Below, piece after piece: positions 39,176-50,600 of a stretch of 64,000 nt of DNA. Source of the DNA: Archivesica marissinica (lineage: Eukaryota; Mollusca; Bivalvia; Venerida; Vesicomyidae). The notes under the pieces were generated by a model that saw nothing but the letters and a program-made list of their open reading frames with translations, had not been told where the DNA came from and searched no databases. Location of the stretch: contig CM026390.1 in NCBI GenBank assembly GCA_014843695.1, positions 14,639,318-14,703,317 of the forward strand, in the 5' to 3' direction. How positions within the stretch are numbered: position 1 is the first letter of the stretch; every line of letters starts with the position of its first letter. The position numbers and the translations under genes were made by a program.

Positions 39176-39381
39176 ATACAAGTGGTAACACGTTCGCTTC
39201 AGGTGTGCGAGACCCCCCCCCCCACAAGTTGTCACCCATCAGGAGCCACTGTTGAGCTCTTAATTCCACATGGTCGTTGTGTGGGTTACATCAGGATTGA
39301 GTGCCGCCAAAAACAAAAATAAGTGGACCTGCCAGTCATAGTGTAAATCAATTGTTCAGTAATATAACATTGAAAAATATA

Positions 39382-39609
39382 CAGTCAAATTTGTGCTAGT
39401 GGTCACCTCTATTAAAACAGCCAACCTGTATTAAGCGGCCCGATTCCCATTATGTAGTTTTATTATACATTTGACCTCTATTAAGCAGCCAGTTTCCAGA
39501 TTCCCATTATGTAGTTTATTATACATTTGACCTCTATTAAGCAGCCACCTGTGCTAAGCAGCCACTTTCTGTGATTATCTTCGCTGGCTGCTTAAGACAG
39601 GTTTGACTG
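39382..39609. mobile_element. MITE with CAGTCAAA..TTTGACTG ends
   Basis: 228 bp with inverted ends CAGTCAAATTTGTG and ACAGGTTTGACTG, starting after TA (39380-39381). TA target plus CAGT ends is the Tc1/mariner pattern. The inside repeats GACCTCTATTAAGCAGCCA two to three times. The right-hand TA has mutated to GA. Relatives lie at 44933, 47063, 56883 and 61957. Confidence 0.72.
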
Positions 39610-40890
39610 GAGATACATACAGACTGCAAAACCCATATATAGAGTCTCCTTGGCCGAGTGGTCTAGCATGCAGTTGTTAGAACTTGCCTTTCACTGTACC
39701 CCCAGCTCGTTGTGCTCTTCCAACATTCAATGTGTGCTTCTTGCTGATACAGCAGCTCTTATCATGCTTTATATGTAGCATAATCCATCACGACATTAGA
39801 TGTCCATGTATCTTCATAATCACTGCATAATCTGTCCATCCTCGTCTTAATTGCATAGCATAATTATGAAAAAAACTTTGCTTCTGCTTTGATTCAGTTT
39901 CATACAGCCACAAGGCTTTTGATTGGTCGAGAGAATAATTCTTACAATTTGTAATTAAACTTTAAAGTATGCAATGTTATTTGAATTGGTACATAACGTT
40001 AATGGTAAGACACACTATGATTTAAAAGAAGTATAAACACAATTATAACGCTGATTAAAACTTAAATACAACACTGTTTTGCGTATTGACAATTTAGTGA
40101 TGTCATGAAAACTTCTGCTGACACTTGGTGTCAAAATGAAAGTAGCAACGCTATTTATTAAAACCAGCGCTCTAGATATGGTCATGTGATAAAAAGGTTC
40201 TTACATATATTTTGTTAAAACTTTTTAGAATTTTGCTATCAAGCTGGTCAAAAGGCTCGCAATTAGCAATTTTTCATAAAATATAGTATTAAATCATCAC
40301 TCATAGAAGATCATATTAGAGGAGAATTATATAAGACTCTGTCTTTCATTCTAATACTTTTTCTGTATTTTGATATATACATAATGGTATGCATTGTTCA
40401 ATAGATTGGGAAATAAAATACGATTAAACTATGCATGTATATATATTATAAATATGCTTAAATGTTAAAGACGATAAACTACAAAGCTTAGTCTTAAAAA
40501 AAGTAAGCATTCTTCTTCTTTTAAATTTTTTCGTCAAGAGTCAACGATCTTGGCCTTTTAACTCACTGGGGTACAAAGTCCTCAAAGGTCAACCAACCAT
40601 GGTCGCCATGCTTTTGTCAACATTTTGCTTCAAATGACATCTCCTGAACTACTTGTCCAATCATAGCAATGATCATTGGGTGATCCACGTTCAAGGTTGA
40701 GGTCACTATGTGCAAACTAGGTCAAACGTTCTAAAATTTCAAACATTTTCTCCGAAATTACTGGCTCAAATATGACATGTTTTTGTACATGCAGCATCAC
40801 CTAGTGAATCTATACTATATTACTCAAATTGTGATCATGGGGTCGTATGACCCCTGTTCTGTAGTCACATAATTTACATTTACTCATACA
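39610..40890. other. Intergenic AT-rich DNA
   Basis: About 1.3 kb with no coding evidence. A short tRNA-like A box (TTGGCCGAGTGGTCTAGC) occurs at 39650 without a B box. From about 40,640 to 40,860 there is a dispersed-repeat-like segment ending TGTGATCATGGGGTC, with a diverged echo after the next element (41,385-41,450). Confidence 0.5.
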
Positions 40891-40895
40891 TTTAA

Positions 40896-41341
40896 AGCAG
40901 CATTACATCGTAATAAAGGATGTTTTTGGTAAAATATAAATAGTGTGTGTTTACAAAAATCGAAATAGTCCCTCAGAAACGATAACATTCAAATAAATAT
41001 AAACCGTCGTATAAGCGAATTTGTTTATCAACAAACGAAATTTAACACGCACAGCGCGCATGCGTGAAACAACAGCAGATGTATGTTTGTTTTCAATATT
41101 GCCGAAGGAGGACGATGCATTCCGAATGCAAATCAGGTTTCGATTGTAAACAAGTGCGCGTGACCGACCGACTCGGAAAGTCCTACTTTCGGTTTCGTGT
41201 TTGTTTTATCGCAAAAAAACACCGTTTACTAATTGAACATAAATATACAAATTATAATTTAGAATGTGTAGCAGCATTGCTACCCATACGTAAAATTCAA
41301 ATTTTCCAAATATCTTTTATTTCATACGATGTAATGCTGCT
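40896..41341. mobile_element. MITE with 22-bp perfect inverted ends, TTAA target
   Basis: Bases 40891-40912 (TTTAAAGCAGCATTACATCG...) and 41325-41346 are exact reverse complements over 22 bp, including TTAA on each side. The ~446-bp interior has no transposase; a 93-codon open frame inside (41064-41345) runs into the inverted repeat and is not a gene. It sits between two diverged copies of a dispersed sequence containing GTGATCATGGGGTC. Confidence 0.8.
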
Positions 41342-41799
41342 TTAAAAACCATCTCAGAAATAAGTGTCCAGAGCTTCGATATTTTGCATGTAGCATAATC
41401 TAGTGGGCCACTACTAAGTTTGCTCAAATAGTGATCATGGGGTCAGAATGAGACGTTACTGGTTTTTCTATTACCTCCCTTGACAGATATCCTTGAATGT
41501 ATATTGGTTTCTTCAGTTGGAATCCTTTGTTTTTAGTGTTGATTTCTAACCAAATGTTGCAGAATGATAAATGTCATTTTATCATAGGTTTATTATTTGA
41601 TCACTAATGATGGTAAAACTTGTGACCAAACCCATTTGCTTCAAAATTATAACAGTTTCACTAGTATAATATTCGTTACATTTCATTTGTTGAACAATTA
41701 TTGTGCAGTCTGTGTATATGTACGTTATTTGAAAGCAATAAAATATGTTTAAACTATTAATTGATAACCAACCAACGTTCAGTAAATTATCCATTAAAT

Positions 41800-42385
41800 A
41801 TGCTGCATGATGTCCGTCCGGAGATGAGAGAACATGTTAGATATGCTGCCCGTCCGGAGATGAGAGAACATGTTAGATATGCTGCATGCTGCCCGTCCGG
41901 AGATGAGAGAACATGTTAGATATGCTGCATGCTGTCCGTCCGGAGATGAGAGAACATGTTAGATATGCTGCCCGTCCGGAGATGAGAGAACATGTTAGAT
42001 ATGCTGCATGATGTCCGTCCGGAGATGAGAGAACATGTTAGATATGCTGAATGCTGTCCGTCGGATATGAGAGAACATATTAGATAATTATGCTGCATGA
42101 TGTCCGTCCGGAGATGAGAGAACATGTTAGATATGCTGCATGCTGTCCGTCCGGAGATGAGAGAACATGTTAGATATGCTGCATGATGTCCGTCCGGAGA
42201 TGAGAGAACATATTAGATAATTATGCTGCATGATGTCCGTCCGGAGATGAGGGAACATATTAGATATGCTGCATGATGTTCGTCCGGAGATGAGGGAACA
42301 TATTGATATGCTGCATGATGTCCGTCCGGAGATGAGAGAACATGTTAGATATGCTGCATGATGTCCGTCCGGAGATGAGAGAACA
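41800..42385 (+). repeat. 43-bp minisatellite
   Basis: About 14 units of GCTGCATGATGTCCGTCCGG plus AGATGAGAGAACATGTTAGATAT, some shortened by loss of the GCATGATG part. Minus-strand open frames across it (repeating SHLRTD) are repeat translations, not genes. Confidence 0.93.
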
Positions 42386-43172
42386 GATGATAATACATGG
42401 TGCAAAAGAAACAACGATCAAAACAGAGGAAAACCAATTAAGAGGACCAATCTACTTTTAGGAGTATTCGGGGGGGGGGGGGAGTAACTGGCTAATGTTT
42501 CTCGATATGTTAGGGGGGGTCACAGACTTATATAACCTTCATCGCCCTCTAGTTACCATTAAAATCATTCCGATGTAATTCTGGTATTAACCCATTTTCC
42601 GCACGAGAGATAATTTATTCTTCCAATTTTAAATATGTACATTAACCAACATTAAAACACTGTCGTGACATCATACCTTTGTACTTGCAGTCCATTATTA
42701 TTAATATTTGACTGCTGTCAAAAGGCCAGAGTATTATATTAAATCCTACGTGTACAAGTACGAAATTAACAATTTTAATTAGTATCTTGTTATACAAGTG
42801 TGTCTTTTAGGTAAGGTTTGTCTCAAACGGATCCAATATGTAAAATATTAGTACTGTCTTCGACGTTACGCACCTCATACGGCCCAATATTTTACATATT
42901 GGAAGTTAATTTTTTTTACCGATTATAAATAGTTTGGAATACATACATGTTTATACATTTAACGTTTTCGGCTTTATATCCTATACTTATTTCTCAAGAG
43001 GGAAATGTTTGCATTTTGGTGAAAACACAGCTCATGGGCGAGAGCCACCAAATAAAGGATAGCCCACATGTATGCACAGGCAGACATAACAATTTATATA
43101 GAAGACATATGTGCTTTGATAGAATTGGGCTAAAAAAAGTAAAAAAATGGAGAAAAATAATTATATAGAAAA
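42386..43172. other. Intergenic DNA, no gene seen
   Basis: Includes a run of 14 G near 42469 and a pair of inverted TAAAATATTG/CAATATTTTA-like segments near 42838-42900. No open frame with family signal. Confidence 0.45.
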
Positions 43173-43411
43173 GTTTAAACTATTTATTTTACAACGATTG
43201 CGAAGCAAGTTTTAACAACTTATATTAATCATTCTCGATGGCGCGGATGAAAGCGTAAATGTTGTCCTTCGTGTGGGAGGAAACCGGAGTACCCGGAGAA
43301 AACACACATGTCCGACCATCGTACCAACTCGCATACTTCCCTGTCCGAGGATCGATCCCGGGTTGCATTGGCGAGAAGCGAGCGCGCTAACCACTGCGCT
43401 AATCGGACAGC
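43173..43411 (-). mobile_element. SINE family C, copy 1
   Basis: The minus strand begins GTCCGATTAGCGCAGTGGTT (A box), then GGGATCGATCCTCGGAC (B-box region), TTTTCTCCGGGTACTCCGG, and the tail GAATGATTAATATAAGTTG...CTTGCTTCGCAATCG. It is flanked by an imperfect duplication of TAATTATA(TA)GAAAAG. Confidence 0.83.
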
Positions 43412-43849
43412 CTAATTATAGAGAAGATCAAGCATATACATGTATATTATTGTCTTCAGTACCCATTATAAAATCAAAGCACCGTTACATCTGCCTGTGC
43501 AGGGACATCATTGGATTGAACTTCAATGTCACACACATGGTCCACATAATCTATATACACTATAGTAATGTGTTGCATTATCGCTACAAAGAACAAACAA
43601 GGTGTTCTACAACAAAAAATTTATTGTTCCGTCAATTTCAAGGTTTGGAAATAAGCAATATTTAAAAATAATGTTAAGAATACAAATCAACAATGTTGAC
43701 GATGAAAAAGACAATGATGTCGAGACATGTATTCAGAAAAAAAACTTGTATTTACCAATCCGATCAGCACTTGTAAAGCAGAGTAGAGGTTAAACATAGT
43801 CATTGCCTAGTTGGGTGTTACAGTGCACCAACCCAGTTCAGATCATACA

Positions 43850-44540
43850 GCGCTAAACACGACTGACAAGCTTAGCATACAGCGCTAAACACGACTGACA
43901 AGCTTAGCATACAGCGCTAAACACGACTGACAAGCTTAGCATACAGCGCTAAACACTACGGACAAGCTTAGCATACAGTGCTAAACACTACTGACAAGCT
44001 TAGCATACAGCGCTAAACACTACTGACAAGCTTAGCATACAGCGCTAAACACTACTGACAAGCTTAGTTTCACCTCTCAATCATACAGCACTAAACACTA
44101 CTGACAAGCTTAGTTTCACCTCTCAATCATACAGCGCTAAACACTACTGACCAGCTTAGTTTCACCTCTCAATCATACAGCACTAAACACTACTGACAAG
44201 CTTAGTTTCACCTCTCAATCATACAGCACTAAACACGACTGACAAGCTTAGTTTCACCTCTCAATCATACAGCACTAAACACTACTGACAAGCTTAGTTT
44301 CACCTCTCAATCATACAGCACTAAACACGACTGACAAGCTTAGTTTCACCTCTCAATCATACAGCGCTAAACACTACTGACAAGCTTAGTTTCACCTCTC
44401 AATCATACAGCACTAAACACGACTGACAAGCTTAGTTTCACCTCTCAATCATACAGCACTAACCACGACTGACAAGCTTAGTTTCACGTCTCATACAGCG
44501 CTAAACACGACTGACAAGCTTAGTTTCACCTCTCAATCAT
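43850..44540 (+). repeat. 32-bp/46-bp composite minisatellite
   Basis: Seven 32-bp units (CATACAGCGCTAAACACGAC plus TGACAAGCTTAG) are followed by about ten 46-bp units with an added TTTCACCTCTCAAT. The shift from 32 to 46 bp happens near 44068. The array ends where SINE family D begins. Confidence 0.93.
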
Positions 44541-44795
44541 ATTTTGGGTTTTACGCCTGCATCAGCTCCATTTTGGGCTATATCGCCAGCGGGCAGTTTA
44601 CCTAACAACACCTTTCCTGGGCAGGCTCCAGCGGTTAACCAGTACTTGGGTGCACCAACCTCCGTAAGAAACTGCCAACTTTTTCATATAAACGAGACAC
44701 GGCCTGAACGGGGCTCGAATCCGTGACCATCAGTGATGATAGGTTACAGTGGTATACAGGTCAGCGACCTTAACCACTAGACCACGGAGGCGGAC
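44540..44795 (-). mobile_element. SINE family D, copy 1
   Basis: The minus strand begins GCCTCCGTGGTCTAGTGGTT (A box) and has GGATTCGAGCCCCG (B box). A body with GGTTGGTGCACCCAAGTACT and GCCTGCCCAGGAAAGGTG follows, ending near GCAGGCGTAAAACCC. Other copies are at 62805, 55298 (partial) and 59812 (partial). Confidence 0.82.
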
Positions 44796-44932
44796 CTAGA
44801 TCTAAATCGTAACTGAATGCGAAGACATATTGTGAATTAGTTTATACAAATTTATTTTAGCTCGATTGCGAAACTGTATAAAATATTGTGAATAAAACAG
44901 CTAAAAAGGATCAAACATACCTAATATGAGTA

Positions 44933-45272
44933 GAGTTAAACCTGTGTTAGTGGTCACCTCCATTAAGCAGCCAGTTTCCCAATTTGCTGTTTTAATATAC
45001 ATTTGACCTCTATTAAGCTTAACCCATTCCCTCATAGAAGCACCTCTTGACGCCATTACCAATACGACATACATTGACAATGTAGTAGCCAAACCAATGT
45101 TCATAATGCAGGCCAGAATTTCATGAAGTCCCAGTAATATCGATAGAGATGGGATAGATATGGCGACTACTTATCCACTGCATGATCGCTAAATGGCTGT
45201 AGTTTGTATGGTGATATAATAGTATATTAACATAACTCTATATGAAGGAAAGGGTTAAGACAGGTTTGACTG
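44933..45272. mobile_element. MITE, TA target, CAGTCAAA-type
   Basis: Starts GAGTTAAACCTGTG after TA and ends ACAGGTTTGACTG before TA. It has the GGTCACCTCCATTAAGCAGC body of the 39382 copy. It is larger (340 bp) because of unrelated sequence in its right half, probably a later insertion. Confidence 0.65.
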
Positions 45273-45795
45273 TATTCACCTTTTTCATGGGTCGTTTTAT
45301 TCCTATACAACTTTCAACATCATGCCAACCTTGCTGAAGACCTCATTCCAGATGTAATCCAGCAGCCCTAGACAGAGCTACGATGGATATAAGCGACTTC
45401 TTAAGGACATGTAGATCAAATTTACAACCCACAAGTTATGAGGCAGACATAGTGTCCATTACAGAGACAAGCAGTTTGGATAGCTACTTAAATGTGCATT
45501 CATTATAACACAATCAGCTGACCTGGTTGTTCACCCATTGACCATACACCCCCCCCCCTCATTCAATTATTAACTAATAATTTAATAACGATGTATTTTT
45601 CTGCAAAATGTACATTCATAATGATCTTCAATACAAAATTAATATTACATTTACTATAATGAACAAACTTTAACTGATTAAATAAACTGAGAGAAAACAG
45701 CTTCCCCCCGCAGGCAGCAAACCCGGCACACCCAAAGGATTAGCAGTGTGGGGAGTGTCCTTTTTATACAAGGGGCGTAGCCGTCCTTTTTATAC
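45273..45795. other. Intergenic DNA
   Basis: No coding signal. AT-rich, with a run of nine C near 45550. Confidence 0.4.
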
Positions 45796-46128
45796 CAGGG
45801 GCGTAACTGTCCTTTTTACATTGTTAGCCCGAACACTAAAGTGAGCACCGGAGACATGGTCCCCAAGGAAATATTTGAATCATAGAGCTCCACACACATT
45901 TTAATGTACGTCTTAGACATTCAAATTTCAATGTATTTTTCCAAAATTATACTAAAATTACTAAACAGAGATAATCAACAACAAATATATATCCCGTCGT
46001 GAGATATGTGACCACAAATCTATAACATACAGACATTTTTATTGTATTTTTGGCCTATTTGGATTGATTTTTCATCTATTCTGTGACAATCTGCAGGCTT
46101 TCATTGTCTTATAGGAGCTACGCCCCTG
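45796..46128. mobile_element. Possible hAT-like MITE
   Basis: Inverted ends CAGGGGCGTAAC and GCTACGCCCCTG resemble the ends of many hAT-type MITEs. 333 bp, no coding content. An extra AGGGGCGTAGCC lies just outside the left end (45772), so the end may be duplicated. An 8-bp target duplication is not clear. Confidence 0.5.
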
Positions 46129-46287
46129 CATACCTAGCAATTAAGTGGACAAGGTGACCACGTTTTTTGGTACATGCATATATACGTGTAATTTTAAAAG
46201 GCAATAAATAATGATAAAATCTGCGTTTGGGGGGAGAGAAATAACCGTTTTTTATTTGTTTAATGTTAACACGTGAACATTTTTTTG

Positions 46288-46508
46288 GACGTCGTGATAG
46301 CGCAGTGGATGAGCGTTCGCTTCAGGTGCGGGGTTCGAACCCCGCTGGAGCCGTTACGATTGTGCCCTTAGGCAAGGCATTTAAAATCCACATTGCCTCT
46401 TCTCTCTCCTTCATGGCGATGGATTCCATCAGGAATGAGGTCTCGAGAGTGATTAATATAAGTTGAAAGTACTTGTTTCACAATCGAGCTAAAATAAATT
46501 TGTATAAA
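46288..46508 (+). mobile_element. SINE family B, most complete copy
   Basis: Full tRNA-like head: GTCGTGATAGCGCAGTGGAT (A box), TTCGCTTCAGGTGCG, GGGTTCGAACCCC (B box). Then CGTTACGATTGTGCCCTTAG, and the shared tail GAGTGATTAATATAAGTTG...CAATCGAGCTAAAATAAATT. Other copies are at 32106, 55483 and 61395. Confidence 0.87.
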
Positions 46509-47060
46509 CTAACGTTTTTTCGGTCACAACAAATCTGCTCGCTTCAGATTACACAGACACAATTCCAACTCCACTCAATAGATACAAGCTGTAATCCTAT
46601 ATACGATGCCCAATAGAGGATTGTACCGAATCCACTGTCTGCTGTTGGGGAGGAACAGGTCACAAACCACTGGGAGGAATATCAATATAGTATGGCCTGC
46701 AAGTCGTGCATGAAGACTCAAGTTACACCAGCAAATAATGTGAACATTTAAGTAATGGATGTAATAATATGTAATAGCAACAATTAAACACAAATAACTT
46801 CTTAACATACATCCTAACATAACACCATGGTGTAGATCACCCAGACAATTCCACCATATCCTCATACTGTACATATAACAATCGATCAGTCACACATAAC
46901 AATGCTAAAAAGAAAAAAGATTCAGCATAATTTACCATTTTACACAATCTTATACAGGGTTGTTTCCCTTATATGTCACAGTAATACAATGCGCAATACA
47001 TTCAGATGAACACTCCAAAAAGTGAAAACGTGCACAGGCTATAGAATTCATGAATTCACA
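46509..47060. other. Intergenic DNA between SINE and MITE
   Basis: About 550 bases, AT-rich. A 99-codon minus-strand frame (46575-46874) has no recognisable motif. Confidence 0.4.
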
Positions 47061-47062
47061 TA

Positions 47063-47249
47063 CAGTCAAACCTGTCTATAAAGGCCACCCTCGGGAAAGT
47101 CAAAAAGTGGCCTTTGTTGGCAGGTGGCCTCTCATTAGAGGGTTAAAATGCATTGAAAATGGCTCGACGGGAGAAAAATGGTGGTTTTTAGAGACAGGTT
47201 TTTCATATGCGCGTTTATTCGGAGGTTGCCTTTAGCACAGGTTTGACTG
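47063..47249. mobile_element. Intact Tc1/mariner-type MITE
   Basis: 187 bp with TA on both sides (47061-47062, 47250-47251) and inverted ends CAGTCAAACCTGT and ACAGGTTTGACTG. Body AAAGGCCACC...GGCCTCTCATTAGAGG. The inverted-orientation relative is at 61957-62261. It lies about 240 bases beyond the LUC7-like stop codon, so it could fall within or near that transcript's 3' end. Confidence 0.85.
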
Positions 47250-47492
47250 TAGTTCTAAATGAACTGTTACATTCTCAGCCACACTTGCCACCACCCGTTT
47301 CATGGCATTACCCCCCTCAATTAAATAGATTTGTTACCCATTTCCAAACAAATAAAATATCGCCATAGAAACTTTGATGAGAATCTAGCAAGTACATTCA
47401 GTGTGGTGCCCTGTTATGACTCACTGGTCTATGCTCAACATAAAAATGAAAAGAGGCCGTAAAATCTGCCAACATAATCTTCACATTGGCCT

Positions 47493-47697
47493 CTACATGT
47501 CTTCTATAGCAGGCGGCTGCGGTTGTTCCTGTTGATGGTCAGGCGATGATTTATGTGAGCCATTTTCAACACTTGCATTGCGCTGCTTCGACTTTGACCC
47601 TGACCTAGACCGCGTCTTCCTGCGTGACTTCCTGTGTCGAGAACGACTTCGAGAACTGCTTCTATGTCGACGAGACCTAGACCGAGATCGGGAACGT
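47493..47697 (-). CDS. LUC7-like terminal exon
   Basis: Acceptor TTTGTTTTCAG; it completes an arginine codon, then reads RSRSRSRSRRHRSSSRSRSR, a lysine/arginine part, and a C-terminus NASVENGSHKSSPDHQQEQ to IEDM, stop TAG at 47495-47493. A short acidic or polar end after the RS region is usual. An 8.2-kb intron separates it from the preceding exon, yet the phase matches exactly. No clear AATAAA is seen close by on this strand; a TTTATT (plus strand) lies near 47214 inside the MITE. Confidence 0.88.
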
Positions 47698-50600
47698 CTG
47701 AAAACAAAAATGGAATCAATTCAAACTTTCATCCTTTTTTGTATATAACAAGGTCACTGCCCAAAGTGTGTCTCGCCATGACCGATTGGCTGTATAAAAT
47801 AAATGTTGATGAGCAAAATAAAAAATGGTTCGATCCCCCGTCTGACCCTAATAAAATTAACAGTCTTTCAGATGGGACGTTAAACCGAGGTCTTGTGTCG
47901 GTGCTTTACACCGTGCACGTAAAAGAACCAGAGGAGATTCTGGAATGGGCTGTCTGTATCATTGCACTATCCTTCAAAAATCTAAAATGACTAATCTCTT
48001 CAGGAGGTGTCGCTCATATGGGCAACCGGTCGCGATGACAAATAAACGTAAAACACACACGTTAAACTTATATATGAATGTGGCCGGGAGGATCTGAGGA
48101 GGACGGCCCATTTCGTGTTTGCTGCCGGCTTGTCCATGTGATTCGCGAACGACAAGAAGAAGATATATGAATGTCAATACAATACACGGGACACATGTTA
48201 CATCAAAGCCAATTTATCACAGCCATAATCTGACAGGAAAATAATGATTATGGATGAAATCATTCAGTTTGTGTGTAAACATCAATGACTTTAGATCGAT
48301 ATACTTGTTTTAAACTTATATTGTCAAACTACTGCACCGTTACTGTAATGTGACCACACTTGTTCTACAACAAATAACAAAAACATTTCGATTGGATACA
48401 TTTATTTTCAACAAAAGGATGACTCGTGTCAGACATTGTAATCTTGAGTGCAGGACATACCCCCTTAATCCCTCCCTTGTGTTTTGACATAATCCCCCAT
48501 ATAAAACCCCAGACAGGACATAATACCCCACACCCGTGGAAAACTGGCCCAGGACATAATACCCCACACCCGTGGAAAACTGGCCCAGGACATAATACCC
48601 CACACCCGTGGAAAACTGGCCCAGGACATAATACCCCACACCCGTGGAAAACTGGCCCAGGACATAATANNNNNNNNNNNNNNNNNNNNNNNNNNNNNNN
48701 NNNNNNNNNNNNNNNNNNNNNNNNNNNNNNNNNNNNNNNNNNNNNNNNNNNNNNNNNNNNNNNNNNNNNNNNNNNNNNNNNNNNNNNNNNNNNNNNNNNN
48801 NNNNNNNNNNNNNNNNNNNNNNNNNNNNNNNNNNNNNNNNNNNNNNNNNNNNNNNNNNNNNNNNNNNNNNNNNNNNNNNNNNNNNNNNNNNNNNNNNNNN
48901 NNNNNNNNNNNNNNNNNNNNNNNNNNNNNNNNNNNNNNNNNNNNNNNNNNNNNNNNNNNNNNNNNNNNNNNNNNNNNNNNNNNNNNNNNNNNNNNNNNNN
49001 NNNNNNNNNNNNNNNNNNNNNNNNNNNNNNNNNNNNNNNNNNNNNNNNNNNNNNNNNNNNNNNNNNNNNNNNNNNNNNNNNNNNNNNNNNNNNNNNNNNN
49101 NNNNNNNNNNNNNNNNNNNNNNNNNNNNNNNNNNNNNNNNNNNNNNNNNNNNNNNNNNNNNNNNNNNNNNNNNNNNNNNNNNNNNNNNNNNNNNNNNNNN
49201 NNNNNNNNNNNNNNNNNNNNNNNNNNNNNNNNNNNNNNNNNNNNNNNNNNNNNNNNNNNNNNNNNNNNNNNNNNNNNNNNNNNNNNNNNNNNNNNNNNNN
49301 NNNNNNNNNNNNNNNNNNNNNNNNNNNNNNNNNNNNNNNNNNNNNNNNNNNNNNNNNNNNNNNNNNNNNNNNNNNNNNNNNNNNNNNNNNNNNNNNNNNN
49401 NNNNNNNNNNNNNNNNNNNNNNNNNNNNNNNNNNNNNNNNNNNNNNNNNNNNNNNNNNNNNNNNNNNNNNNNNNNNNNNNNNNNNNNNNNNNNNNNNNNN
49501 NNNNNNNNNNNNNNNNNNNNNNNNNNNNNNNNNNNNNNNNNNNNNNNNNNNNNNNNNNNNNNNNNNNNNNNNNNNNNNNNNNNNNNNNNNNNNNNNNNNN
49601 NNNNNNNNNNNNNNNNNNNNNNNNNNNNNNNNNNNNNNNNNNNNNNNNNNNNNNNNNNNNNNNNNNNNNTTTATTTATTTATTTAATGGATATCTTGACG
49701 ATATCTTATTTACCGACGCCTCAACCTAATCAGGTCATGTGGCGTCGAAAACATTTGTAAAAATAAAAATTGTTTAAAAAACGTGATCTATGTTAAAAGG
49801 TTACATTTTAAATAATATATATACTTGATAATCACAATAAGTTGCATTATAATCTATTTATAAGGTGAGTTTCTTTTAAAAAACCTAATATTGTACTTGG
49901 CAGTACTGACTCGAATAATTCTTGTATACTATTTGTATTAAAGTATGCATTCCTTGTAAAGATGAGGTCGGCACAGTGGAGCAAAAAGTGCTTCACTGTG
50001 AATATCTCATCACAAGGAATACATATGGGTTGTTCTTCTGCATTTAAAATATAAGAATGTGTAATCCAAGTGTGTCCAATACGACACCGAGTCAAACGAA
50101 CTTGTTCTTTTCGGTTTAGTTTTGTACGATATGTACTTGAAAATATGGGTTTAATTTCATGTAATTTATTTCCAACTTGTTTGTCCCAATTTATTTGACA
50201 TTTACTATCGACATATTTCCTAATATTGGATTTTAAATCCGTATGTGGTATTTTAGAGTTTGTTATTGGCAAGTCTAAAGCAGACTTTGCTAGAAAATCA
50301 GCTTCATCATTTCCTCGTATGTTTATATGACTGGGAATCCAACAAAAAACAACAGTTTTTGAGGAGCTAATAGATATGTATCTTCTAAAAATTTGTTGAA
50401 TTAGGGGGTTGGAACGGTTTGGTTGTTTGAGAGATGTTAAAACCGACAAAGAGTCGGAAAATATAATAAATTTGTCGTTTTCGTTAACAGTTATAAGGGA
50501 AAGAGCTAGGTCGATAGCTTGTGTTTCTGCAGAGAAAATTGAACTGTCATCAGTTAATCTTACAGTACTTGATTTAGTATGGGTAACTGCTGCACATGCA

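Noticed and set aside
39651..39730. tRNA-Leu or tRNA-Ser gene
   Set aside because: An A-box-like TGGCCGAGTGGTCTAGC is present, but no B box or closing acceptor stem follows.
41064..41345. 93-codon open frame as a gene
   Set aside because: It is entirely inside a MITE, and its end lies in the terminal inverted repeat.
41800..42385. Hammerhead ribozyme in the 43-bp or 44-bp repeats
   Set aside because: The CTGATGA and GAAA core pairs needed for a hammerhead are absent; GATGAGAGAAC looks similar only in part.
48426..48665. Repeat-containing protein (HPWKTGPGHNTP or GQFSTGVGYYVL)
   Set aside because: Both strands stay open because the 36-bp minisatellite has a period divisible by three; there is no start context or splice support.
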